Notes under the pieces: model-generated | Told to the model about the DNA's origin: nothing | The model's input: the letters and a program-made list of their open reading frames with translations, nothing else | Databases searched by the model: none | Source: JBCCWF01 sp038520475 | GTDB lineage: Bacteria; Cyanobacteriota; Cyanobacteriia; CAKZMO01 | DNA length: 23,815 nt | Direction of reading: 5' to 3' | Assembly (NCBI GenBank): GCA_038520475.1 | Contig: JBCBLF010000051.1 | Location: forward strand, 1-23,815 | Shown: in pieces, positions 7,514-16,082 of the stretch | How the letters are laid out: each line of letters opens with the position of its first letter | How positions within the stretch are numbered: the stretch's first letter is position 1 | Position numbers and translations under genes: made by a program

Positions 7514-9460
7514 TTAACTTTCAAGCATTTGAAGTCGGTAGAGGCTCGCATACAAGCCACCAGCCTCTAGTAGTTCATCATGGCTCCCGCTTTCGACCAA
7601 GCTTCCTTGTTTGAGAACTAAAATACGATCCACGTTACGGATCGTTGACAGTCGATGGGCAATGATAATAGCTGTGCGGCCAATCAATAGCTGCTCCAAT
7701 GCTTCTTGAATCATGGCTTCTGTACCAACATCAAGATTAGCGGTTGCTTCATCTAGAACCAAAATTGGGGGATTTCGAATTGCCGCGCGTGCGAAGGCAA
7801 GCAGCTGTTTTTGTCCGCCTGACAAGTTAGTGCCGCGTTGGCGGAGTTCCGTGTCATATCCATTTGGAAGCTGCTCGATAAATGCTGAAACATTTGTTTC
7901 TTGCGCCGCGGCCTGGATCTCATCTAGGGAATAGGTTTCTCCAAGAGTGATATTGCTTTTGACGTCGCCTGCAAACAGAAACCCATCTTGGAGAATCACC
8001 GTCATACGTTGTCGAAGTTCTGCTTGGGGAAGATCGCGAACGTCTGTTCCGTCTAACAAGATGCGACCTTTCTGGATGTCATAGAGCCGGCAGAGCAGTC
8101 GAATAATTGAACTTTTTCCTGCACCCGTAGGACCAACAATGGCTACTTTTTCCCCGGGTTGAATCGTGAAACTCAGATTTTTGATGACAAATTCGTCTGG
8201 TTTGTATCCGAACCAAACTCCGTCAAAATGGATCGTTCCAGGCGTCACTGGATGATCGATAGACACTCGGTTAGATGTGTCGTGAGCGTTGGAAATGTGG
8301 TGATCATCATCTGCTATTACAGTGCTACTCGTAACTGATTGCGATCGCCCATTTCGGTTATCAATCAACGGCTGGGTGAGATGAGGTCCTGAGGACTGTC
8401 CAGGATCGCGAATTTCGATAGGTTCTGACAAAATATCGCTAACGCGCTCCAAAGAGGTGAATCCTGCTTGGATAGCGGTAAATTTTTCTGCAAATTGCCG
8501 AAGTGGATTAAACAGCTTCTGAGCAAACAGGATAAAGCTTGTTAAGGTCGCAAGCTCGATGTAGTCATTCATCACCAAGCGGCCGCCTAACCACAGCACA
8601 CAGCCAATTGCTGCTAAGGCAACCCACTCTAGTGTGGCGGACACTGCTGAGTCAAAGAAGATCGTTCGATCGACCTCTTGGATGTAGCGTTGGTTAATCG
8701 AGCGAAACATTTCACTGTTGAATCGTTCGCGTCGAAACAACTGAACGACGCCGACACCGACAATGTTCTCTTGCAAATTCGAGTTCAGGGCAGATAACTC
8801 TTCTCTCGCCCGGTAATTGGCTTTGCGATACTGCTCCTGAAAATAAATCGTGAGAAACGTGACGGGAAACAAGATGACGATCAACAGGAGTGCTAGCTGC
8901 CACTGTTCAATGAACATGAATAGGGCAATCACAATCATGGTGAAAAAATCACCAACAATGCCAATGGCTCCAGTGGAGAAGACGTCTCCCAACGCTTCTA
9001 CATCGCTTGTGAGTCGGGTGATGAGTCGCCCAACAGGGGTGCGATCAAAGTAGCTGAGCGATAACGAGGTGACATGGTCAAATACATCATCACGAATATC
9101 GGCGGTAATATGCTGTCCAACTTTTTGAACTTGATAGCCCTGAAGTCCGTCAAGCAATAGCTTCACAGCAATTGTTGCTGCCAATAGACCGATGAGAATG
9201 TTGAGTCCTGTTGAAAATGAACGATCGCTCAAAAACCAAAGTGTTTCTTCACTGCGAATCAGGGCAACGGCTTCTCCGATTAGAATGGGCTGGACGGCTT
9301 CAGCGATCGCTAATGGGATGAGCAACATCATTGAGATGATCAGTAATCGCTTGCGCCGAAGAGCATATGGAATGAGGAGCTTCACTAGCCGCCAATCCGT
9401 AGTCTTTTGCTTTTTTGGAGAAGTCTGAGTAGGCGCTGAAGCAGTTTGTGTCACAGTCAA
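7514..9460 (-). CDS. ABC exporter, MdlB/YheH-type half-transporter
   Basis: A half-transporter of 648 aa with an N-terminal six-helix exporter domain (about 25-340) and a C-terminal ATPase. ATPase motifs are Walker A GPTGAGKSS (443-451), Q-loop ILQDGFLF (Gln491), signature LSGGQKQLL (546-554), Walker B ILVLDEATANLD (566-577, catalytic Glu571) and H-loop His602. Both QLLAFARA after the signature and the Q-loop region are typical of the MdlB/YheH branch, often partners in heterodimers. No second half is adjacent on this strand. Between the two domains is a linker of about 50 residues (353-404), low in complexity and including DDDHH, that the second exporter in this window lacks. The start is uncertain: TTG at 9460 or GTG at 9454, neither with a clear ribosome binding site. 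Substrate unknown. Confidence 0.92.
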   Translation of the reverse strand: MTVTQTASAPTQTSPKKQKTTDWRLVKLLIPYALRRKRLLIISMMLLIPLAIAEAVQPILIGEAVALIRSEETLWFLSDRSFSTGLNILIGLLAATIAVKLLLDGLQGYQVQKVGQHITADIRDDVFDHVTSLSLSYFDRTPVGRLITRLTSDVEALGDVFSTGAIGIVGDFFTMIVIALFMFIEQWQLALLLIVILFPVTFLTIYFQEQYRKANYRAREELSALNSNLQENIVGVGVVQLFRRERFNSEMFRSINQRYIQEVDRTIFFDSAVSATLEWVALAAIGCVLWLGGRLVMNDYIELATLTSFILFAQKLFNPLRQFAEKFTAIQAGFTSLERVSDILSEPIEIRDPGQSSGPHLTQPLIDNRNGRSQSVTSSTVIADDDHHISNAHDTSNRVSIDHPVTPGTIHFDGVWFGYKPDEFVIKNLSFTIQPGEKVAIVGPTGAGKSSIIRLLCRLYDIQKGRILLDGTDVRDLPQAELRQRMTVILQDGFLFAGDVKSNITLGETYSLDEIQAAAQETNVSAFIEQLPNGYDTELRQRGTNLSGGQKQLLAFARAAIRNPPILVLDEATANLDVGTEAMIQEALEQLLIGRTAIIIAHRLSTIRNVDRILVLKQGSLVESGSHDELLEAGGLYASLYRLQMLES

Positions 9461-10249
9461 AGCATGAAGAAGAGAGGGTCTGCAGAGTCTTAGTTAAGGT
9501 GTTGCCGGACTCCACATATTATGCCTGCATCTAGAGATGAAAGACAACGATCAGCACGTCTGAGTGTGGTGTGGATAGAGCCCGCATGGTCTAGCTAATC
9601 TCGTAAAGGCACTGACTTGATTTTGAATTCTCCCGGAGTAAACAGCAGAGATACGGACGTCCTTTCAGGTCTAAAATAATACGATCTTTCTTGTGTGCCT
9701 ACGGAAAAGACCATGGTCAAGCTGTATCCGACGATGAGGAGGATCTCCGCACCATTAAATTTGAGTCAATGAGATGACTCATCCTATTGATGACCACTGA
9801 TATATGTTGTCATTTGAGGTCTCAAATTCGTTCAGTTTCCTTAGTTAGGCATTGAATCGCATATTTGATTTCTGAGAGAATAATTGAGATATCTTCGGAC
9901 ATCTTCTTTTAGACTTCATGGGGCTGAGACTAAAGGGCTAAGACTAAAGTAAAGAATTTGGCTGTGGGAATCCTGGAATTCGGAGCCATCAGTTGAACCT
10001 TCGAAAGGAGCGTTGGTCGTTGACAAAACGTCGAAACGAGAGATGGCTTAAATTATCCAGGCTAGATTCCATCAGCTTTTTAGACGAGGGGATGAGACAA
10101 CCGTCATGATTCGAAAAATGTTAGTTGTTGCCAGATTCACGATTCAGGCAGGTTTAACGTAAAAGAACAAATCTCTGCTATGCCGTGTTGCTCGGTTTCC
10201 GTCTCTCGTATGAATGCAAGCTCAATTTTCTTACTGCCCTGAACTTTAA
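9461..10249. other. Divergent intergenic region, ABC exporter / diguanylate cyclase
   Basis: No convincing gene in 790 bp. Visible structure: an inverted repeat TGAGTCA/TGACTCA (9762-9768 with 9775-9781), a near-palindrome ATTTGAG-GT-CTCAAAT (9812-9827), and a 14-bp tandem duplication (9922-9949). A TTGACA hexamer at 10020-10025 lacks a good -10 partner. Promoters of both genes should lie here, but I cannot place them. Confidence 0.45.
9922..9949. repeat. 14-bp tandem duplication, two copies
   Basis: GGCTGAGACTAAAG (9922-9935) is followed directly by GGCTAAGACTAAAG (9936-9949), with one difference. It lies in the long gap between the divergent exporter and diguanylate cyclase genes. Confidence 0.85.
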
Positions 10250-11230
10250 ATGGATGCTTCTATTCTCATCGTTGGTAGCGATGACTTTTGCAATTCAATC
10301 TGTCATCAGATTACGTCGATTGAGCGGTTAACGATCGAGACCGTGCCAACTGTGGCGGAAGCATTGCTAATTGTCAAAGCCCAACAGCCAGATGTCATTA
10401 TCTTGCAGGCTGAGTTAGACGGTAGTTTGGGCTTGTGTCAAACCATTAAACAGCAGAACCATCTTGCCTGGATCTATACCTTGATTGTTGGGATTGCTAG
10501 TCACACGCCATGTATGTGCACAATTCAGCAAGCTCATTTTATGTCTGAAGCGCTGGAATCTGGTGCAGATGCTTGTGTTTGGTTACCATTAATCACTTCG
10601 CAATCCGATGAGAACCGATTGCTGCGAGCTCAGCTACAGACGGGTTTACGCCGAGTTCATGGATATCGCGAAATTGCTCGCACGAATGATTTGCTGTCGG
10701 CGATCGCCCTGTCAGATCCCCTCACGGAATTGAATAACCGTCGCGCTCTTGAATGGGAACTACCTCGGCAAATTCGTAATGCTCGCGATCGCGGTATCCC
10801 CATTAGCGTGTTGATGCTAGATGTCGATTTCTTTAAGCGGATCAACGATACTTACGGGCATTTAATTGGCGATCGAGCCTTACAGCTCATTTCAGCTCGA
10901 TTGCGACACAACCTAAGGTTTTACGACACTCCATTTCGTTATGGAGGTGAAGAATTTGTCGTGATTCTGAACAATACGGGTTGGAAAGATGCAAAGGTCA
11001 TTGGACAGCGACTCTGCAATTTGATGGCGAATCAGACCTTTGCAGTTGAAGACCAGCTTGATTTGTCGATCACCATTAGTGCAGGAACATCATCACTAAT
11101 AGATAGTGATGACGAGAAAGGGATCAGTCTTCTGCGGAGGGCCGATCAATATTTACTCAAGGCCAAGTCGCAAGGGCGAAATCAAGTCCTCAGTGCTGAA
11201 GAACACAAAGAGCATTCACACTCTGCTTAG
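10250..11230 (+). CDS. GGDEF diguanylate cyclase with degenerate receiver domain
   Basis: Predicted to make cyclic di-GMP from two GTP. Residues 1-115 have the layout of a CheY-like receiver (ILIVGSDD at the start, PDVIILQAELDG at 47-58, ESGADACVWLPL at 103-114). The phosphoacceptor Asp is replaced by Gln (around 53) and the conserved Lys near the end is missing (VWLP), so it is unlikely to be phosphorylated. The GGDEF domain (about 153-315) is intact: DPLTELNNRRAL, LMLDVDFFKRINDTYGHLIGD (189-208), active site GGEEF at 232-236. RFYD at 223-226, exactly five residues upstream, is a good product-inhibition I-site. No membrane segments. The ATG at 10250 has no obvious ribosome binding site. It lies 100 bp upstream of the second ABC exporter on the same strand. 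Confidence 0.93.
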   Translation: MDASILIVGSDDFCNSICHQITSIERLTIETVPTVAEALLIVKAQQPDVIILQAELDGSLGLCQTIKQQNHLAWIYTLIVGIASHTPCMCTIQQAHFMSEALESGADACVWLPLITSQSDENRLLRAQLQTGLRRVHGYREIARTNDLLSAIALSDPLTELNNRRALEWELPRQIRNARDRGIPISVLMLDVDFFKRINDTYGHLIGDRALQLISARLRHNLRFYDTPFRYGGEEFVVILNNTGWKDAKVIGQRLCNLMANQTFAVEDQLDLSITISAGTSSLIDSDDEKGISLLRRADQYLLKAKSQGRNQVLSAEEHKEHSHSA

Positions 11231-11330
11231 CCGATTCGACCTGGCGTAAGCCCTGTTCCGAATAAAAGCAAGTTTTGAACCCAAAGCTGATAGCCTAAAG
11301 CTATGGTTCAGCGCTTTTTGGACGGTTCGG

Positions 11331-13064
11331 TTGAAATCTCGATCAAGTTACTGGTATCTCCTTCCATATCTGCGATCGCACAGACATACGATTGCTCAGG
11401 CATTGTTTTGTACCCTCATCTTTACGACCTTCTGGCCGTTTCTGGCTTGGATGGCTGGAAGGCTAATTGGGGCGTTGGCAAACGGAGATGTTGCGACATT
11501 AGCAAAGCTTGCCGGAATTACCTCGCTTCTGTTTTTGATTCAAAAATTGGCGCAGTATGGTCAAGATGCTTTGATGGCGAAGGCAGCGCTCAACATTGCC
11601 TTCGATGTCCGAACTCGTACCTACGCTCATGTTCAAACCTTGAGCCTTGATTACTTCGAGTCATCTAAAACGGGAGACCTCGCTTATCGATTGACCGAAG
11701 ATGTGGATCGCATCGGTGAAGCGGTCAACAAGCTGTTTCATGACTTTACGCCCTGTGTGTTGCAACTCATCGTGGTTCTCGGATACATGCTGTATCTGAA
11801 TTGGCAGCTGACGTTGGCAACATTTATCATCGCTCCCCTGTTAGGTCTATTAATTAGCTGGTTTGGCGATCGCCTGTTGGTATTTTCGCGTCGGAGTCAA
11901 AACCGGATTGCCAATCTTTCTGCTCTCATTACCGAGGTGTTGAGTGGCATTCGCCTTGTGCAAGCGTTTGCGGCAGAGGGCTATGAAATCGAACGATTTC
12001 GCAAAGAAGCCGAGCGCGATCGCCAAGCTAAATATTCGGCTGCGTGGCTACGAGCAATTCAGTTCCCAGTTGTCGGATTTCTGTATGCGCTGAGCATTTT
12101 GCTATTGCTGTTGTTGGGAGGTTGGCAAATCTCACGGGGAAATCTCACGGGAGAGCAATTTGGTAGCTATGTTGCCGCTGTGCTGTTGCTGATAGATCCA
12201 ATCGCACATCTGACTGAAAACTACAACGAGTTTAAGCAAGCGGAAGCTTCTGTTGAGCGACTCACCGAACTTATGCGAGTACGATCGGCTGTTCATGAAG
12301 GGATTGACGCGCAACCGTTGCCAGCCGTTCAAGGGACGGTTGAATATCGAGACGTTTGGTTTCACTATACGCCTGAGCAGTCGGTGCTGAGGGGATTAAA
12401 CTTGTGTGCGAAACCTGGAGAGGCGATCGCCTTAGTGGGAGCATCTGGTGCAGGAAAGTCAACCTTGGTGAATCTTCTGCCCCGGTTTTACGATCCGCAG
12501 AGGGGGCAGATCTTAATTGATGGCATTGATATTCAGACGGTTAATTTGCGCAGTCTACGTCGCCAGATCGGCATTGTTCCTCAAGACATCACGTTATTTT
12601 CTGGAACCATTGCCCAAAACATTGCTTTCGGGCGAACTCATTTTGATGTGCAGGATGTTGTCAATGCTGCCAAAATTGCCAATGCCCATTCGTTTGTGTC
12701 AAGCTTCCCTGAGGGTTACCAGTCCTGGGTTGGAGAGAGAGGCGTCAACCTATCGGGTGGTCAGCGGCAGCGCTTGGCGATCGCCCGTGCTGTTTTTCTT
12801 GACCCACAAATTTTGATTCTAGATGAAGCCACGTCAGCGCTTGATTCGGAATCTGAAGCGCTTGTTCAAGAGGCCTTAGAGCGATTGATGCAGAGACGAA
12901 CCGTCTTTATTATTGCTCATCGGCTTGCAACCGTGCGCCGAGCCGATCGCATCCTGGTGATTGATGATGGACAGGTTGTCGAAGCCGGAACTCATGCTGA
13001 ACTCCTACAAAAAGGCGATCGCTACGCTAACTTCTATGCTCAGCAATTTCAGCCTACGACCTAG
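11331..13064 (+). CDS. ABC exporter, MsbA-like half-transporter
   Basis: A 577-aa fused membrane domain and ATPase of the lipid/drug exporter type. Hydrophobic helices lie between about 18 and 290. ATPase motifs are Walker A GASGAGKST (370-378), Q-loop IVPQD (Gln418), signature LSGGQRQRLAIARA (474-487), Walker B ILILDEATSALD (494-505, Glu499) and H-loop His530. All catalytic elements are present, so it is probably a homodimer. Relatives move lipid A, glycolipids or polysaccharide precursors, and some cyanobacterial ones (HepA-like) serve the cell envelope; the substrate here is open. The frame begins with TTG at 11331. I see no in-frame ATG nearby, and an ATG at 11303 is in a different frame. 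A 13-bp near-exact duplication at 12127-12152 lies within the last membrane segments. Confidence 0.92.
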   Translation: MKSRSSYWYLLPYLRSHRHTIAQALFCTLIFTTFWPFLAWMAGRLIGALANGDVATLAKLAGITSLLFLIQKLAQYGQDALMAKAALNIAFDVRTRTYAHVQTLSLDYFESSKTGDLAYRLTEDVDRIGEAVNKLFHDFTPCVLQLIVVLGYMLYLNWQLTLATFIIAPLLGLLISWFGDRLLVFSRRSQNRIANLSALITEVLSGIRLVQAFAAEGYEIERFRKEAERDRQAKYSAAWLRAIQFPVVGFLYALSILLLLLLGGWQISRGNLTGEQFGSYVAAVLLLIDPIAHLTENYNEFKQAEASVERLTELMRVRSAVHEGIDAQPLPAVQGTVEYRDVWFHYTPEQSVLRGLNLCAKPGEAIALVGASGAGKSTLVNLLPRFYDPQRGQILIDGIDIQTVNLRSLRRQIGIVPQDITLFSGTIAQNIAFGRTHFDVQDVVNAAKIANAHSFVSSFPEGYQSWVGERGVNLSGGQRQRLAIARAVFLDPQILILDEATSALDSESEALVQEALERLMQRRTVFIIAHRLATVRRADRILVIDDGQVVEAGTHAELLQKGDRYANFYAQQFQPTT

Positions 13065-13331
13065 AGCGGATGCTATAGACGTCGATAATTCCGTTAGGAC
13101 AAGATGACGAGCCATTTGGCTATTGGCTAGGTAACCGAATAATACGTGATGTCCTAGCCTAAATGGCTAAAGCGATAAATGTCTTGCCGTACCGATTTAA
13201 TATGCTGCTCGGGCCAGTCTTTGATTGTCTGCATTAGCCGACAAATGCCAGTCATAGCTAGAGTCAGCTTGCTTGGGACTCAGACACGTCTGTGGGTAAT
13301 GGAGCGCGCCCACAAAAATATCCTAAAGCAG

Positions 13332-13394
13332 ATGACCATTGCTAGATTTTGAAGTCGTTGCAACGCAACGACTTCAAAATCTAGCAATGGTCAT
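13332..13394. repeat. 29-bp perfect hairpin, 5-nt loop
   Basis: The arms 13332-13360 and 13366-13394 are exact reverse complements around CAACG. The centre contains a self-complementary CGTTGCAACG. It is unrelated in sequence to the GGCGCAGCC elements. No T-run follows in either direction. It lies 270 bp after the MsbA-like exporter. Confidence 0.95.
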
Positions 13395-13415
13395 GTAAAG
13401 AAGATGAAGCTGACA

Positions 13416-13453
13416 GCATAATTATGCAAATATGTGACTTCAGTCACATATTT
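13416..13453. repeat. Two abutting palindromes
   Basis: GCATAATTATGC (13416-13427) is a perfect 12-bp palindrome. It abuts a second inverted repeat, AAATATGTGAC (13428-13438) with its exact complement at 13443-13453. Both are AT-rich and could be operators, or they may simply be cruciform-prone DNA. Confidence 0.8.
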
Positions 13454-13716
13454 ATACCGCCACAGTGATGTAACTGTTAGATTGTCTGGGTAGGCGTGCT
13501 GCGATCTTTGGTGCAAAAGCCGCTAGGGTGACGTAGTTGAGCATCTCGCTCATTTAGCTTCTAAGACTGTGACGAAGCAACCCATTCAGTTGTTTCTGAG
13601 AATCGTTTGTTTGCTCAGGCGGGTCAGGACAGGGGCTGTTGAGTCAGCATGTAAAAAGATCAGCACCATCTAAACTGCTTTCTTGGCAGTTGCTAGGCAG
13701 ACGCATCGGATTTTTC

Positions 13717-13736
13717 CGTCGCCTACGTAGGCGACG
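13717..13736. repeat. 20-bp perfect palindrome
   Basis: CGTCGCCTACGTAGGCGACG has no loop and is fully self-complementary over 20 bases. Its half-site GTAGGCG also appears in the hairpins at 20514-20556 and 22319-22355. Confidence 0.9.
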
Positions 13737-14158
13737 ATAAGGCTGATAGTAAGAGTGACGGATACGCTTGCAGTATTGTTTCCCCTTTACTGTTAAGCCC
13801 GAGTATGAGTGATATTTAAGGCTTAAGTTCATTTGCATTGAACATAGGCTGAGGCGCTGAGCTGGTTTTAGATGGCTGAATCAGGCTACCTTCAGACATC
13901 TAAATTATCTATACTGGCTTATGAGGCTGAGTCACTTGGGGCTGCGGAGCGTTATCGGTCAGTACGCTAGCAGGTGGCCTCTGGGGCAGCTGTCAGCATC
14001 GGTCACGAACGTGATTGATGCCGTTAGGAACTCGTCCTGACCATAGGTTTTAAATCTCGAAAGGTTCTCAAAGGTGAGAGCAGGTCCGCATTGGAATACA
14101 TGCTGATGCCTGGGAATCTCCCATTACATACTTCTTTTGATATGTGTTTGATGACACT

Positions 14159-15139
14159 ATGCGCTCAATGTCGTATCCTCCTTTTTCAGAAGACTGGATC
14201 CAGCAATTTTCTGATGATCCATACGCTGTGCTAGGGCTATCAGTTGCAGCGGATGAGCGTCGTGTTGTCAAACGCTATCGTTCAATCGCGAAAATGCTTC
14301 ATCCTGATGCGTTGAAACATTCATCTAGTGATGAGCAAGCCTTTGCGAATCAACTTTTAGCGAAGCTGATTAATCCCACCTACCAACGCTTAAAGCAAGA
14401 ACAGGGAAGAGCTGAAACAATCGCTGTTCTGCGATTCCGCGTTCGTCGTGCAACTCGTGATGAGCCCCTCTCCCCCCAGGGCAAACGGGCAAAGCGGCTC
14501 TGTACAGCAGCAGTCGCAGATGTCGAAATGTTCTATGAAGAGGCGATCGCCCAGTTTGCCGAACAGCAATATAAGCCGTTCAGCAACTTTGAGGCAGTGA
14601 CTCACGAGCTCAGTGAATTGAACTTGGTTTATCTTCGGCTGAAGCTAGGTGAGCCGATGGTTCGAGAGAGACCTGTGGGGATTGTGCCTTCTACACAGGT
14701 GCCGACGGCAGCACAACCTCGTCCACCGCAATCAGGCAGCGATTTCCCTGGCGGTGACAATCGGGGAGGGGTTAATTATTCAGAACGCCATTATCAGCGG
14801 GCCCAAGAGTATATTCGCAAAGGCAATTGTCAAACTGCCATCCAAGAGCTGAAAGACGCGCTGCGCATCGATTGCAATCAAGCAAAATATCATGCACTAA
14901 TGGCTCAGGCATACATTATGCAAAATTTGCCAGGTGCAGCAAAAGCCTATTGTCGAAAAGCGTTAACACTAGAGCCTGACAATCGACTTGCTCAAGCCTG
15001 TGCTAAGCGTTTGCAGATTAGTTTGGATAATCCAGATGAAGGGAAGCAAACGAATCAAGGCAAAAGGAGCATCAGTTCTTCAGCGACGAGCAAAGCAAAA
15101 GGCAGCGGCTTATTTGGCTTGTTTGCACGAAAGCGCTAA
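14159..15139 (+). CDS. J-domain protein with TPR repeats
   Basis: A co-chaperone-like protein. Numbering from the GTG at 14144, the J-domain spans about 24-90: DDPYAVLGL, then RRVVKRYRSIAKMLHPD with the Hsp70-stimulating HPD at 53-55. A Pro/Gly-rich linker follows (about 178-212). Two tetratricopeptide repeats lie at roughly 213-280 (HYQRAQEYIRKGNCQTAIQE, then AKYHALMAQAYIMQNLPGAA). The end, SGLFGLFARKR, is a short hydrophobic-basic tail I associate with cyanobacterial proteins of this kind. It lacks the Gly/Phe and zinc-finger regions of true DnaJ, so it is probably a specialised partner of one DnaK or a membrane-associated scaffold. Starts at 14144 (GTG), 14159 (ATG) and 14168 (ATG) are all possible; the first ATG is preferred. 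None has a ribosome binding site. It is convergent with the CDF gene. Confidence 0.88.
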   Translation: MRSMSYPPFSEDWIQQFSDDPYAVLGLSVAADERRVVKRYRSIAKMLHPDALKHSSSDEQAFANQLLAKLINPTYQRLKQEQGRAETIAVLRFRVRRATRDEPLSPQGKRAKRLCTAAVADVEMFYEEAIAQFAEQQYKPFSNFEAVTHELSELNLVYLRLKLGEPMVRERPVGIVPSTQVPTAAQPRPPQSGSDFPGGDNRGGVNYSERHYQRAQEYIRKGNCQTAIQELKDALRIDCNQAKYHALMAQAYIMQNLPGAAKAYCRKALTLEPDNRLAQACAKRLQISLDNPDEGKQTNQGKRSISSSATSKAKGSGLFGLFARKR

Positions 15140-15207
15140 ATCATGCTCAGGCAGTCCAGCGATGTCTATCACGTCGCACTGACGCATGGAATTGTATTTG
15201 CTAGCCA

Positions 15208-15969
15208 TCATTCATTATTCTCTATGGTCAGATCAGAGGCTGACGCTTGCAATGCACTGAGACTCGCGTAAATCAGTGGACAGGCCCCCAACAGAATAAC
15301 CACAGCGATAAATATGCTAATCACCTGATCGGCCCAGTTCCAATGGAAAACCCAAATCAAAAGCGCCGAGACGAGCACTCCAAGAGAGCTGACCGTATCT
15401 GCAAGAATATGTAGGAATGCGCCGCGTACATTGAGGTCGTGATGACTGTGATCATGAAGCACAGATGCGGTGATGAGGTTGACGGCTAGACCAATGACTG
15501 CGGTTACAATCATCACCTCACTCAAAACCGCCGGATGACGATGTTGAAAGCGGTCGGCGGCTTCTAAAAATACCCATCCAGCTAAGACCAGCAGCCCGAG
15601 CCCATTAGCAAGAGCGGCTAGATGTTCGGCACGGTGACTGCCGATTTTAGGCTTTTGAGCGATCGCCAATTGGGCAATGCTAGTTGCTCCGAGTGCCAGC
15701 ATTAAGGCAGCACAATCTAGAAACATATGCCCTGCATCGGTAACGAGCGACAGACTGTGGCTCCAGTGACCAACGGCCCATTCGAAGAGAGAAAACCCTC
15801 CAGATAATAGAAGACCGATACTCAGGACGCGAATTTTTGTTCCAACAGATAGGTGAAGGGCGAGGGAATCGCCATCATCTACCTGAGTTTCATCAGAACA
15901 AGGATTGCTAGTTATCGGCCATTGTCCCTGAAGGACATCACGTTCAACACAATCACACCGACGCATCAT
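15208..15969 (-). CDS. CDF-family metal cation transporter lacking the C-terminal domain
   Basis: A proton-coupled exporter of divalent metals (Zn, Co or Cd type) in the CzcD/ZitB group. Six membrane segments can be placed between about 45 and 240. The metal site is present: VTDAGHMFLD (76-85) with His81 and Asp85 in helix 2, and HILADTVSSLG (187-197) with His187 and Asp191 in helix 5. The loop between helices 4 and 5 has LHDHSHHDLN, a short His-rich metal-handling loop. The N-terminus carries CDC. At 253 aa the protein stops a few residues after helix 6, so the usual cytosolic ferredoxin-like domain of about 80-90 residues is absent. Only 68 bp separate its stop from the J-domain gene, so the missing part is not simply frameshifted downstream. 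ATG at 15969; divergent from plsC. Confidence 0.9.
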   Translation of the reverse strand: MMRRCDCVERDVLQGQWPITSNPCSDETQVDDGDSLALHLSVGTKIRVLSIGLLLSGGFSLFEWAVGHWSHSLSLVTDAGHMFLDCAALMLALGATSIAQLAIAQKPKIGSHRAEHLAALANGLGLLVLAGWVFLEAADRFQHRHPAVLSEVMIVTAVIGLAVNLITASVLHDHSHHDLNVRGAFLHILADTVSSLGVLVSALLIWVFHWNWADQVISIFIAVVILLGACPLIYASLSALQASASDLTIENNE

Positions 15970-16082
15970 ACATCCAACTCAATCTTCAGTTGTGCCCATT
16001 CTAATCTGCGATCACTATCTCGTCAGGAGAACAACGAAATCGAGACGTTCGTTTGAGCGCTATACTCATAGGCTATGGTCCA

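Larger units (their letters stand above)
13065..14158. other. Gene-poor, palindrome-rich region
   Basis: About 1.1 kb without a credible gene. It holds a two-part imperfect inverted repeat (AGCCATTT 13110-13117 with 13161-13168, and GGCTAGG 13125-13131 with 13153-13159), the 29-bp hairpin at 13332-13394, a palindrome pair at 13416-13453 and a 20-bp palindrome at 13717-13736. A 64-codon minus-strand frame at 13644-13838 runs through that last palindrome and looks spurious. From 13870 to 14140 I see nothing definite. The promoter of the J-domain gene must be near the right end. Confidence 0.6.

Noticed and set aside
9762..9781. TGAGTCA/TGACTCA inverted repeat
   Set aside because: Seven-base arms with a 6-nt loop and no T-run or conserved placement; it could easily be chance.
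13644..13838. 64-codon minus-strand frame in the palindrome region
   Set aside because: It runs through a 20-bp palindrome that encodes an arginine run. No ribosome binding site or recognisable feature.
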